The position numbers and the translations under genes were made by a program. Positions 27,257 through 35,806 of a stretch of DNA of 64,000 bases are shown here, in pieces (within the stretch, counting starts at the first letter, position 1; each line of letters begins with the position of its first letter). The stretch comes from an uncultured Armatimonadota bacterium (GTDB lineage Bacteria > Armatimonadota > Fimbriimonadia > Fimbriimonadales > Fimbriimonadaceae): assembly GCA_903899015.1 (NCBI GenBank), contig CAIUHP010000038.1, positions 23,545-87,544 of the forward strand. Direction: 5' to 3'. The notes under the pieces were generated by a model. It saw only the letters and a list, made by a program, of their open reading frames with translations. It had not been told where the DNA came from and searched no databases.

Positions 27257-27826
27257 TTGGCGATTGATACAAGCGATTTTAAGAATGGAATGCACTTTTA
27301 TCTGGATGGCGATGTCTACACCATCGTTGAATTCCAGCACGTAAAACCAGGAAAGGGCGGAGCTTTTGTCCGGACCCGATTGAGAAAGGTTAAGACGGGG
27401 CAAATGTTGGAAAAGACCTTCCGATCGGGCGAGCGTGTGGAACCAGCATTCGTCGAGAAACTCAAAATGCAATTCCTCTATCGACAGGCATCAGAAATGA
27501 TTTTGATGGATCTCGATACCTATGAGCAGTTTCCAGTACCGGAGGATTCTTTGGGTTCTCAGGGCAAATATCTCAAAGAAGATATGGAAATTGTTGCATT
27601 ATCTGCGAACGGTGAAACCCTCGGCTACGAATTACCGAACTTTGTTGAGTTGGCAATCGTCGAGACAGATCCGGGATTCAAGGGCGATACGGTAAGCGGT
27701 GGCAGTACCAAACCAGCTAAATTGGAATCAGGTGCGACCGTGAACGTTCCGTTCCACTTAAACGTAGGAGATGTCGTCAAGGTAGATACTCGCACGGATA
27801 CCTATCTAGAACGCGTCAAGAAGTAA
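27257..27826 (+). CDS. efp: Translation elongation factor P
   Basis: 189 residues, full length. EF-P binds between the P and E sites and rescues ribosomes stalled on polyproline. The N-terminal KOW-like domain has K-P-G-K-G-G-A-F with the tip lysine that is modified in many bacteria; two OB domains follow, ending in D-T-R-T-D-T-Y-L-E-R-V. The start is TTG, supported by GGGAG 8 nt upstream. Modification genes (epmA/B, earP or ymfI) are not seen nearby. It is the first gene of a tight cluster with the Cys-rich membrane protein (9 bp gap) and the RtcA-like gene (1 bp overlap). Confidence 0.96.
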   Translation: MAIDTSDFKNGMHFYLDGDVYTIVEFQHVKPGKGGAFVRTRLRKVKTGQMLEKTFRSGERVEPAFVEKLKMQFLYRQASEMILMDLDTYEQFPVPEDSLGSQGKYLKEDMEIVALSANGETLGYELPNFVELAIVETDPGFKGDTVSGGSTKPAKLESGATVNVPFHLNVGDVVKVDTRTDTYLERVKK

Positions 27827-27835
27827 GAGAACTTT

Positions 27836-28903
27836 ATGAGCAGGGGCGGATTCGGATCCAAGGATATTTCGGACACTTTCCAGGAATTCTTGACGGGCTG
27901 TGCAAAGGTCGTCATGAGCCTGGGTGGCCTCGCCACGGCAATTTCCGTAGGCCTGCTCGTATTCACTTGTTTCAAAGTTGGTAGTGACACCACGTCTGCA
28001 TCGCAGATGGCAGAAGCAGTCCGCAACGTCGGCATTTTTCAGAAAGTGCTCGTGGTAGGAGTTCTGGGACTCGGTATTGGAGCAAGTTACATGTTCTGGG
28101 GAGGCGAATTCCTTGGAGCTGTTCAGCTGGCTTTAGCTGCGGCCCTCTATTTCGCTCCGCTCTACTTGCCATCGATGTTGGGTGACAAATCAACAGAAGC
28201 GACTCAAGGGGCTTACGGCGCCCTTCAAATGGGTGGTTCGGTTCTTGGCATTATCGGCCTCATTGTCGTGATCATCGACGTTGCAATTCGCGTCAAGCAG
28301 CGAGTCGAAACCGGCGCTAAGGCCGATCAGATCAAATATGGTAAGGGCGTGAAGGAGGAGAGCGACAAGCAAAACATCCTTCTTGGAAAGTGTTGGCAAC
28401 TTCCTTTCTGCCGTAAATTTGTCCGCGAGAAGTGTCCCATTTATCTTTCCAAGCGCACTTGCTGGAAGGAACTCGTGGGATGCATGTGTGAGGAAGCCGT
28501 CATTCGCGCGGCAATGGACGACAAGCCGATCCCTAAGGATGCCTTGCTTGCTGCGAATTACATTCCTCAAAACAACAAGCTAACGATGTCTCAGAAAAAG
28601 GAGCGATGCAACTCTTGCATCATCTATAACGAGCACCAGAGGCACAAATATAAGGTGACGATGCCAGCGGTCGTTCTGACCTGGGCTCTTGTTTGGGGGC
28701 TCTTGCACGGTCCGCTAATTGACGCCGTAACCTCACTCGTTGAGAAGATTAACCACGTTGTCAACGTTGGAACACTCGGAGCAGCTGGCAACTACAAACC
28801 GCCCACATTCTTCGTGGAAAGCATGCTTGCCGTCGTGATGATCATCATTCTGACTTACGGCATGAAGCTCGTCGAATTCCTATACTTCAAGATTAAAGTC
28901 TGA
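27836..28903 (+). CDS. Cys-rich membrane protein of unknown function
   Basis: 355 residues. Four N-terminal hydrophobic helices (about residues 25-45, 65-85, 92-112, 130-155) precede a soluble domain of about 110 residues. That domain has a dense Cys pattern: G-K-C-W-Q-L-P-F-C, then E-K-C-P-I-Y, R-T-C-W, G-C-M-C, and later R-C-N-S-C. Two more hydrophobic segments lie at about 280-300 and 330-350. The paired C-W and C-P spacing recalls small two-CW metal-binding domains, suggesting a zinc or Fe-S site on the cytoplasmic face, but I cannot name the family. It sits between efp and an RtcA-like gene with almost no spacing, so it is probably co-transcribed. Confidence 0.75.
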   Translation: MSRGGFGSKDISDTFQEFLTGCAKVVMSLGGLATAISVGLLVFTCFKVGSDTTSASQMAEAVRNVGIFQKVLVVGVLGLGIGASYMFWGGEFLGAVQLALAAALYFAPLYLPSMLGDKSTEATQGAYGALQMGGSVLGIIGLIVVIIDVAIRVKQRVETGAKADQIKYGKGVKEESDKQNILLGKCWQLPFCRKFVREKCPIYLSKRTCWKELVGCMCEEAVIRAAMDDKPIPKDALLAANYIPQNNKLTMSQKKERCNSCIIYNEHQRHKYKVTMPAVVLTWALVWGLLHGPLIDAVTSLVEKINHVVNVGTLGAAGNYKPPTFFVESMLAVVMIIILTYGMKLVEFLYFKIKV

Positions 28904-29967
28904 TGAGGGGCGGATCTCAAGCGCTCGTCACGATTGACGGAACTCACGGTGAGGGAGGAGGCGCACTCGTGCGCACCAGCCTGGTGATGGCGGCCCTTAC
29001 TCAGCAAGGCGTGCGCATCCAAGACGTTCGAGGCGGCACACGGCATCCTGGGCTTGACGCAGAAGACCTAACTCTTTTGAAGGCTCTATGTTCTATCTCG
29101 CGAGCAGAAACGGTTGGTGATTACTTAGGCTCAAACAGCATCAGTTTCTTACCTACGACTCGACCATCTGGCTTCAAAGGCGAGATTCCGTCGATCAGGA
29201 ATGACTCCAATCGGGGTGCCAATGCCCTCGTTGTTCTCGGCTCGCTTATTCCTGTTTTGGCCCGCAGCGGAGTCTATTCGACGCTTGAAGTTGAGGGGGA
29301 AACCTTCGGCTCCAACGCTATCAGCTACGACTATTTTGACCGGGTTACGTTACCTGCCTTGCAAAAAGTTGGGCTTTACGCCTATCCCGAACTCACCGCG
29401 GTGGGTTTTGGCCGCGAATCCAAGGGGAGAGTCGCCTTAGATGTCGAGCCCAGCACGCTCAATGGAATCGATTGGTCCGATCGTGGGGGGCTAAAATCGG
29501 TTCAAGCAGTTGTGACAACGAGCGGAATTCCGTTGACGGTGGGCGAACGCATTGTGTCCCACCTTCGAACACTTGCCCAAAGTACGGGACTCAAAATCCA
29601 AGTCCAACTCAATCAAATTGACGAGAAGACTGCGGGAGCATTTGTAACGACATGGGCTACGTACGAACGAGGGATGGGGGGCGGAACGGCAATGGGGGCT
29701 CGAGGTATTCGTGGAGAAACACTCGCTCAACAGGCGTTTCAAGAGATGTTCGAGTGGATGACGAGTTCCACCACAACGGATCCCTTCCTTGCGGACCAAT
29801 TACTTTTGCCGTTAGCAATTGCCGAGTCTCCATCTGTCTTTAGCGTCTCAAGGCTTACGATGAGATTCTTAACGATTGTGTGGGTCATCAAACAGTTCAC
29901 ACCCATTCATATCACCGTCCGGGGTACCGAGAACGGACCGGGCGTGATCACGATTGAACGTCGGTGA
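28903..29967 (+). CDS. RtcA-like RNA 3'-terminal phosphate cyclase homologue lacking the catalytic His
   Basis: 354 residues with the RtcA/Rcl1 fold: I-D-G-T-H-G-E-G-G-G-A-L-V-R-T near the N-terminus, R-H-P-G-L, and late D-P-F-L-A-D-Q-L-L-L-P-L-A. RtcA joins AMP to a His in the H-L-L-T-N block (His309 in E. coli) before cyclising RNA 3'-phosphates. Aligned by eye, this protein has R-F-L-T-I there, with Arg321 (codon 29863-29865) replacing the His. The usual P-G-L-x-x-x-H-L-T is also changed to P-G-L-D-A-E-D-L-T. It may therefore be a non-catalytic RNA-binding relative, like eukaryotic Rcl1. It overlaps the preceding gene by 1 bp (TGATG). No rtcB is nearby. Confidence 0.8.
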   Translation: MRGGSQALVTIDGTHGEGGGALVRTSLVMAALTQQGVRIQDVRGGTRHPGLDAEDLTLLKALCSISRAETVGDYLGSNSISFLPTTRPSGFKGEIPSIRNDSNRGANALVVLGSLIPVLARSGVYSTLEVEGETFGSNAISYDYFDRVTLPALQKVGLYAYPELTAVGFGRESKGRVALDVEPSTLNGIDWSDRGGLKSVQAVVTTSGIPLTVGERIVSHLRTLAQSTGLKIQVQLNQIDEKTAGAFVTTWATYERGMGGGTAMGARGIRGETLAQQAFQEMFEWMTSSTTTDPFLADQLLLPLAIAESPSVFSVSRLTMRFLTIVWVIKQFTPIHITVRGTENGPGVITIERR

Positions 29968-30057
29968 TAATTGGAATCAATTCAATGCTAGCGAATAAAT
30001 CCGCTGTCTTATAGATATCAGCGGTTCCATTCTAAACCGGTTGGGTACCTTGTTGCG

Positions 30058-30666
30058 ATGCGGCTCCCCTTGGTTCTCGGTGCAATGTCCCTTGTCGCGC
30101 TTGCTAGCGCAGATCGTCTGATCGATATTCCCACCGCTCGCAAAATTCCGTTTGAGGATGTCCGCTACGAATTTCGCTCACAGCCTTTCTCTTCCGGTAC
30201 GTTTGAGCAATATCTCGGACTAGGCGTCGGGAAATCATTTGAGCTCGATCTGAGAGCTATGGAGGAGCGGGGGCAAAAACAAGTTGGCACATTCGATTTT
30301 GCTTACGACTTAATTGCCGCTCTTCCAGGCGTGTCGCCAGGAATCAGTTTTGGCGTTCAAGATGGAGCAGATCGAACGGCTGATGGTCGCCGATACTACT
30401 TTGCAACGACTTACCGAGATGTGTTGCAGGTCATCGGTGGCTCGGTAAAGACGGACGTTACGCTCGGTGTACAGACGGGAAAACTAACGTCGCCATTTGT
30501 TGGATTCAGTTTGCCGTTTAGCAAGCACGTCTACTTTATTGGCGAGCATAACGGCTATCGAATCAGCGCAGGTCTCGAATTCCGATTCACCGACCGAATT
30601 GCGGTTCGATATTACACGCGTGACAAAGAGATGTTTCTTAGTCTGAGTGCTTCTGGCCGGTTTTAA
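30058..30666 (+). CDS. Secreted beta-barrel-like protein, unknown function
   Basis: 202 residues with a signal peptide (M-R-L-P-L-V-L-G, cleavage near A-S-A-D). The mature part has D-I-P-T-A-R-K-I-P-F and then alternating polar/hydrophobic strands, ending in aromatic F at the C-terminus (S-G-R-F), as outer-membrane barrels often do. The I-P-T-A opening recalls YjbH-like outer-membrane proteins, but that is a weak likeness. Its last 29 bp overlap the end of the convergent acyltransferase gene. Confidence 0.55.
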   Translation: MRLPLVLGAMSLVALASADRLIDIPTARKIPFEDVRYEFRSQPFSSGTFEQYLGLGVGKSFELDLRAMEERGQKQVGTFDFAYDLIAALPGVSPGISFGVQDGADRTADGRRYYFATTYRDVLQVIGGSVKTDVTLGVQTGKLTSPFVGFSLPFSKHVYFIGEHNGYRISAGLEFRFTDRIAVRYYTRDKEMFLSLSASGRF

Positions 30667-31306
30667 GAGCGAGGCCATTCTCGGCGCATAAAGTAAGAAT
30701 GCTTTGTTGGAGGGCTTGGGTGAATAATTCCCGGTTCTCCTTTTCAGTGGGGGCTGTCGCGACATCCGAATATCGAAAAGGCTTCCCGTAAGCAACGATC
30801 ACTTCGGCTTTGCCGCCAGATTTCTTGCCCTTCGGCATGACGACATTGGTTCCGACAATTCCCACGGGAACAACCGGGGCGTTGGTGCGTTTAGCCAGCA
30901 TCGCAACCCCTCGGTTCAAGTCAAGCATCGTTTCTCCGTCTCCTCGAGTACCTTCTGGAAAAATTAAAACGGCTGCCCCTTCTTCGAGCAATGAAATCGT
31001 CTTTCTTATGGATTCGGTGTCTGATTCGCCGCGTTTCACCGGATAGGCACCGATAGAACTGATTAGCGCGCCAAAAGCTTTGACATGAAAGAGCTCTTCC
31101 TTAGCCATAAAGATCAGCTGACGCTTCGTACCGCAAGCAACCGCAGGTGGGTCCATGTGGCTAAGATGATTGGGTGCGACCAAAACGCCACCAGTTAATG
31201 GCAAATTTTCTTGGTTCACCGATCGAAATCCGCCGTGGGTTCCAAAATAAAGATTCTTTATCACCCAGCGCACAAGCGCATACCACGTCGGATTCTTGCC
31301 TCTCAT
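30638..31306 (-). CDS. plsC: 1-acyl-sn-glycerol-3-phosphate acyltransferase
   Basis: 222 residues from the ATG at 31306 (a TTG at 31351 would add 15 residues but lies inside the divergent MFS gene). It makes phosphatidic acid by acylating lysophosphatidate at the membrane. Catalytic motif N-H-L-S-H-M-D (H-x4-D) is near residue 45, and F-P-E-G-T-R near residue 115 binds the glycerol phosphate. Its start codon is only 10 bp from the MFS start on the other strand, so each promoter must lie in the other gene. No good Shine-Dalgarno is present. The PlsC family is certain; the exact acceptor is presumed. Confidence 0.87.
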   Translation of the reverse strand: MRGKNPTWYALVRWVIKNLYFGTHGGFRSVNQENLPLTGGVLVAPNHLSHMDPPAVACGTKRQLIFMAKEELFHVKAFGALISSIGAYPVKRGESDTESIRKTISLLEEGAAVLIFPEGTRGDGETMLDLNRGVAMLAKRTNAPVVPVGIVGTNVVMPKGKKSGGKAEVIVAYGKPFRYSDVATAPTEKENRELFTQALQQSILTLCAENGLALKTGQKHSD

Positions 31307-31316
31307 CACTTTGATT

Positions 31317-32579
31317 ATGTCGTCTGATCCTTGGTACCGTCGCCTTAACAAGACTCAATGGCTGATTCTGTTCGTAGCTTGGCTAGGATGGGTCTTCGAC
31401 GTGATGGACACTGCATTGTTCAATTTTGCAAAGGTGCCCATGATGACGGAAATGCTAGGGAAGGCTCATTACAAATTAGAAGGGCCGCGAATTGAAGGGC
31501 AGATCCAGACGTGGTTCCTTATCGGGTGGGCGATTGGAGGCTTAGTTTTCGGCATTCTGGCCGATCGATGGGGGCGTACCCGAACACTGATCGTTACGAT
31601 ATTGATGTATTGCTCTTTGACGGGCTTAACTGCATTCTGCCGAACTCCCGATCAGGTAATTCTTGCCCGATTCCTCACCGCACTCGGTATTGGTGGTGAA
31701 TGGGCAGCCGGGGCTGCCTTAGTTGCCGAAACCTTTCCCAACGAGCTGAGAGGTATTGCCGCCGCCATGCTTCAGAGTGCAGCCGCATTCGGGCCAATTT
31801 TTGCTGCGATTGCAAACTTAACTCTGGCGACAACCTCTTGGCGTGCTCTATTCGTGGTGGGTGTTTTGCCTGCGCTAGTTTGTGTCCTCATTCGATGGCA
31901 CGTACCTGAACCCAATAGACAAGTGCCGGCTGTGAAGGCGAGTGGCCCCTTGGATTCCCTTAGGGATCTCTTCGGAAACCCAAGGTGGCGAAGGAATGCG
32001 ATTGTGGCGATGGTGATTGGAGTGGTCGGGGTCACAGGGGCAGGCATCGCGCCGTTTTGGATTCCAAATCTCGTTAAAGAAGCCAGCGTTGGAATGTCCG
32101 ATGTCATCATTCGAACTCGAACGAGTCAGGCAACGATGGTGATTCACATCGGCACCTTGTTAGGAGTGTTTGCTTTTCCGTTGCTTGCGAACCGAATCGG
32201 ACGCCGCAAGGCATTTGGCATCTTCTTTATTTGCAGTCCATTGATGACCGCATTGGCACTTTTTGGAGGAGCCAACTACTACCGGATGCTCATCTTGATG
32301 CCCCTCACGACATTCTTTGCTATCGGAGTCAGTGCTGGGTTTGTCTTGTACTTCCCAGAGCTCTTCCCAACGCGTTTGCGAGCCACTGGCGCGGGCCTTG
32401 CCTACAACGTGGGGAGAATCTTCTCTGCTCCGATTCCTTGGTTGACAGGAATTCTAATGGGAGCCCTCAATGGTAGTGTCGCATCTGGGGTATTAATCGC
32501 GAGCGGGATTTATGTTTTTGGACTCATTGCGATCCCATTTGCACCCGAAACGCGCAATCAGCCCCTTCCTGAGGCCTAA
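31317..32579 (+). CDS. MFS transporter
   Basis: About 420 residues and twelve hydrophobic helices. The loop between helices 2 and 3 has G-I-L-A-D-R-W-G-R-T-R (MFS signature), and G-G-E-W-A-A-G-A-A-L-V-A-E appears in helix 4. L-F-P-T-R-L-R-A-T-G-A-G near residue 355 is typical of the sugar / aromatic-acid-proton symporter type. The ATG at 31317 is preferred over a TTG at 31296. Substrate unknown: an organic acid or sugar is likely. Divergent from plsC with almost no gap. Confidence 0.82.
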   Translation: MSSDPWYRRLNKTQWLILFVAWLGWVFDVMDTALFNFAKVPMMTEMLGKAHYKLEGPRIEGQIQTWFLIGWAIGGLVFGILADRWGRTRTLIVTILMYCSLTGLTAFCRTPDQVILARFLTALGIGGEWAAGAALVAETFPNELRGIAAAMLQSAAAFGPIFAAIANLTLATTSWRALFVVGVLPALVCVLIRWHVPEPNRQVPAVKASGPLDSLRDLFGNPRWRRNAIVAMVIGVVGVTGAGIAPFWIPNLVKEASVGMSDVIIRTRTSQATMVIHIGTLLGVFAFPLLANRIGRRKAFGIFFICSPLMTALALFGGANYYRMLILMPLTTFFAIGVSAGFVLYFPELFPTRLRATGAGLAYNVGRIFSAPIPWLTGILMGALNGSVASGVLIASGIYVFGLIAIPFAPETRNQPLPEA

Positions 32580-32592
32580 TTTGTGATCGAAT

Positions 32593-33681
32593 GTGCGTTT
32601 TGAGGCGTCTAGATTAATCGTGCTGCTCTCGCAATTAGCAATGACGCTTCTTAGTTTTTCTAGCTTAGGCGGATCAACTCACTCCACCATTCCTTCGAAT
32701 GACTCACACGTCCGTTATGTGGGGCGTTTTGACCTGCAAAATGCCGATGGTCCAAGGTGTGCTTGGCCCGCAAGCATGGTTGAGTTCTCGTTTAAGGGCT
32801 CTACCGCCAAAGTTAAATTGCGGGAATCGGGTTTAGACCAGTATCAGGTCGTGATTGATGGCTCACCGACGTCAATACTTAAACCCGAAAAGGGAGATGG
32901 AACTTACGAATTGGCGACCAATCTCCCGTCAAAAGTTCATCGGGTACAGATCGTCAAGAGGACCGAGAGTTATGTAGGAATGGGGCAATTCCTGGGCTTT
33001 GACCTTGACGGGCCGATGATGAATTTACCGAAATCACACCGACTTATCGAGGTTATAGGAGACTCGATAAGCTGCGGTTATGGAAACGAAGGCAAGGTCA
33101 AGGAAGAACATTTTAAACCTGAGACCGAAAATGCCTACCTTACTTACGGCGCGCTAACCGCCCGAGAACTAAATGCGGATTTCCACGATATCGCTTGGTC
33201 AGGCCGCAAAATGTGGCCGGATAACACCATTCCGGAAATCTATGACTTAGCGTTGCCAGAGGACAAGACTTCAACTTGGAATTTAAAAGACAGCATCCCC
33301 GATGTGATCGTCATCAATTTGGCCACGAATGATTTTGGAAACAAAAATCCCGATCAAAAAGGCTGGACAGAAGCGTACTCTGCATTTATTCAAAGGTTGA
33401 GAGGCCGGGCACCCAAAGCAAGAATCTACTGCACAGTCGGACCGATGATGACGGATAATTGGCCGCCTAATAACAAAGCTTTGACAACCGTAAAGAGTTA
33501 CCTGGTCGAAGTTCTGAGGCTTCGTGCAAGTGTAGGTGACGATAACATTCGAGTCATCGAGTTCGAAACTCAAGATGAAGCGAGAGATGGAATTGGATCA
33601 GACTGGCACCCAAATTTGAAAACTCATCGGAAAATGGCTGATGTTCTTGAAGCCGCGATTCGGTCAGATTTGAAATGGTAG
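32593..33681 (+). CDS. Secreted SGNH esterase, CE2 acetyl-xylan-esterase type
   Basis: 362 residues from a GTG start 13 bp after the MFS stop, so possibly in the same transcript. A signal-like hydrophobic N-terminus is followed by a beta-sandwich (about 38-150) with R-Y-V-G-R-F and W-P-A-S-M-V-E-F, then an SGNH domain. Motifs: G-D-S-I-S-C-G-Y-G-N-E-G near residue 155 (nucleophile Ser), N-L-A-T-N-D-F near residue 237, and S-D-W-H-P near residue 337 (catalytic Asp/His). This two-domain order and these motifs are those of CE2 deacetylases, which remove acetyl groups from xylan or glucomannan. Confidence 0.82.
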   Translation: MRFEASRLIVLLSQLAMTLLSFSSLGGSTHSTIPSNDSHVRYVGRFDLQNADGPRCAWPASMVEFSFKGSTAKVKLRESGLDQYQVVIDGSPTSILKPEKGDGTYELATNLPSKVHRVQIVKRTESYVGMGQFLGFDLDGPMMNLPKSHRLIEVIGDSISCGYGNEGKVKEEHFKPETENAYLTYGALTARELNADFHDIAWSGRKMWPDNTIPEIYDLALPEDKTSTWNLKDSIPDVIVINLATNDFGNKNPDQKGWTEAYSAFIQRLRGRAPKARIYCTVGPMMTDNWPPNNKALTTVKSYLVEVLRLRASVGDDNIRVIEFETQDEARDGIGSDWHPNLKTHRKMADVLEAAIRSDLKW

Positions 33682-33719
33682 TAGCTCGGGAAGAGAACTT
33701 CTTGAGCATGAAAACCGGT

Positions 33720-33756
33720 ACAACCCATTAACGGCAATTGCCGGTTGGTAGGTTGT
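33720..33756 (+). promoter_or_regulatory. Leader hairpin covering the M3 peptidase ribosome-binding site
   Basis: ACAACC (33720-33725) can pair with GGTTGT (33751-33756), which ends directly at the ATG. Inside lies the palindrome CGGCAATTGCCG (33732-33743). The GGTAGG Shine-Dalgarno would be partly hidden in this fold. Confidence 0.35.
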
Positions 33757-35763
33757 ATGAAGCTTCGTTATTCTCTCGTATCTGTTCTTGGTCTGGGTGC
33801 CCTATCGTCAATGTCAATTGCCGAAGTACCAGAAGGGGTCAAGGCTGCCCTCAAGCAAGCCGACGCTCGAATCGCCCAAATCGTCGCAATCCCGGATAAG
33901 CAGCGTACCTTTGCGAATACTCTAGGGGCACTTGACGACCTCTCAGGGATGCTTGACGATGCTACTTCGCTTCCCATCTTCATGGAGAATGTCGCTAACG
34001 ACCCGAAGGCGAGAGCGGATGCACGGGAAGCGGAAGAGTTTGCTGGCAACTGGCAGATTGCGGTCGGAAAGAGGGAAGACCTTTATCATGCGATTAAGGC
34101 CTATGCTGCGACTCACCCTAAGCTGAAAGGTGAGCACGCTCGATTTCTAGCATTTACTTTGCGTGATTACCATCGTGCAGGCATGGATTTGCCGAAAACT
34201 CAACGTGCTCGACTACAAGAAATTGAGATGGAGATCAACAAACTCGGTATCGAGTTTAGTCAGAATATCGCCGACGATTCGACGCACATACCCATCAAAG
34301 CAGCCGATCTTAAAGGCGTTCCGACCGACGTTCTGGATCGACTCCAAAAGCAGGGCGATTCGCTTCTGGTCGGCATGGACACACCTACCGTTGATCCAAT
34401 CCTCACCTATTGCGATAACGAATCGACAAGAAAATCGGTTTGGCTCGCTTTTAAGCGACGAGGCGGCGAGAAGAATGTCAAAACACTCGAGAAGATTCTC
34501 AGGCTTCGATATGAGCAAGCGCACATTCTTGGATACAAGTCAGCGGCAGACTTTGAAACGGAAGTTCGCATGGCAAAGAACGCTGCCAATGTGGCGAAGT
34601 TCTATCGCGACCTACAGCCAATCGTTCGAAAAAAGGCGATTGTCGATTTCAAAGAGTATTTAGCCACGAAGCGAGCGCACACCGGCGACCCCAAGGCAAC
34701 TTTCCACCAGTGGGACCAGGGCTACTACAAGAGCATGCTCATGAAGAGCAAATATGCCGTCGATCGCGTGAAAATCAGCGAGTATTTCCCCATGCAGAGG
34801 GTTGTGGATGGCCTGTTTTCGGTTGCTCAATCGCTTTATGGCTTGAAGTTTAAGGATGTCACGGCCGATATTGAGAAGCTCGGATTACCAAAATGGGATA
34901 ACGACATCAAACTGTTTCAAGTCAACGATGTTGCCTCGGGCAAGTTCTTGGGTCGCTTCTACATCGACCTGTATCCTCGAAAAGGAAAGTACAGCCATGC
35001 CGCATGTTGGGGATTGAAGCCACACATGACTTTCAGCAATGGCACGGAACAACCTGCCTTAGCCGCTCTCGTTTGCAACTTTACCAAGCCAACTGCAGAT
35101 AAGCCCAGCTTGTTGCCGCATGACGAAGTGGAAACGTTCTTCCACGAATTTGGTCACTGCTTGCATAACCTTATGAGCGAAGCGAAAATGGAGCGGTTTG
35201 CAGGCACGAGTGTCGCACGTGACTTTGTCGAAGCTCCGTCGCAAATGTTTGAGAACTGGGTTTGGGATTCAAATGTACTCAAGACCTTTGCACGCCACTA
35301 CAAAACGGGTCAGCCGTTCCCCGATAAACTCCTCAATGGAATGCTTAAGGCCCGTTATATGGGAAGTGGAATGGAAGCGGAGCATCAATTCTACTTTGGA
35401 ATCGTCGACCAAAAATATCACACGGCGCCCGGTGGAGTCGTGGACACGACGAAAGTTGGCATCGACACCATGCGGCAGGTTGAACTGTATCAAGGCGTTC
35501 CTGGAACGATGTTCCAAGCTTCATTTACTCACCTCATAGGTTATCAAGCCGCCTACTATGGCTATCAATGGTCGCTTGTATACGCTCAAGATATGTTCCA
35601 GAGGTTTGAGCACTTCGGATTGCTTAACCCTAAATCTGGAATGTACTACCGCAAGCACATCCTCTCTAAAGGAGGCACCCTAGACGAGATGGAAATGCTC
35701 CACGAATATCTTGGTCGTGCTCCGCAGATGGAAGCCTTCCTCAAGCACCTGGGATTGAAATAG
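33757..35763 (+). CDS. M3-family (thimet/oligopeptidase-like) metallopeptidase, exported
   Basis: About 668 residues. The ATG at 33757 starts a signal peptide (M-K-L-R-Y, hydrophobic core, M-S-I-A-E), and GGTAGG lies upstream; an in-frame TTG at 33745 is less likely. The catalytic site is F-F-H-E-F-G-H-C-L-H (His463, Glu464, His467) with the third ligand Glu492 in D-F-V-E-A-P-S-Q, the exact M3 arrangement. H-I-L-S-K-G-G near the C-terminus is a substrate-binding element. It cleaves short peptides, here probably in the periplasm, whereas most bacterial M3 enzymes are cytoplasmic. Confidence 0.92.
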   Translation: MKLRYSLVSVLGLGALSSMSIAEVPEGVKAALKQADARIAQIVAIPDKQRTFANTLGALDDLSGMLDDATSLPIFMENVANDPKARADAREAEEFAGNWQIAVGKREDLYHAIKAYAATHPKLKGEHARFLAFTLRDYHRAGMDLPKTQRARLQEIEMEINKLGIEFSQNIADDSTHIPIKAADLKGVPTDVLDRLQKQGDSLLVGMDTPTVDPILTYCDNESTRKSVWLAFKRRGGEKNVKTLEKILRLRYEQAHILGYKSAADFETEVRMAKNAANVAKFYRDLQPIVRKKAIVDFKEYLATKRAHTGDPKATFHQWDQGYYKSMLMKSKYAVDRVKISEYFPMQRVVDGLFSVAQSLYGLKFKDVTADIEKLGLPKWDNDIKLFQVNDVASGKFLGRFYIDLYPRKGKYSHAACWGLKPHMTFSNGTEQPALAALVCNFTKPTADKPSLLPHDEVETFFHEFGHCLHNLMSEAKMERFAGTSVARDFVEAPSQMFENWVWDSNVLKTFARHYKTGQPFPDKLLNGMLKARYMGSGMEAEHQFYFGIVDQKYHTAPGGVVDTTKVGIDTMRQVELYQGVPGTMFQASFTHLIGYQAAYYGYQWSLVYAQDMFQRFEHFGLLNPKSGMYYRKHILSKGGTLDEMEMLHEYLGRAPQMEAFLKHLGLK

Positions 35764-35776
35764 TCAAAGTCAAGGG

Positions 35777-35806
35777 AGCATGGGTTCTATCGAGCCCATG
35801 CTTTTT
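35777..35806 (+). terminator. Intrinsic terminator of the M3 gene, inside the end of the convergent gene
   Basis: AGCATGGG and CCCATGCT form an 8-bp stem with a 10-nt loop, followed by TTTTT. It overlaps the last codons of the minus-strand gene ending at 35787, so the same bases serve as coding sequence and terminator. Confidence 0.8.
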
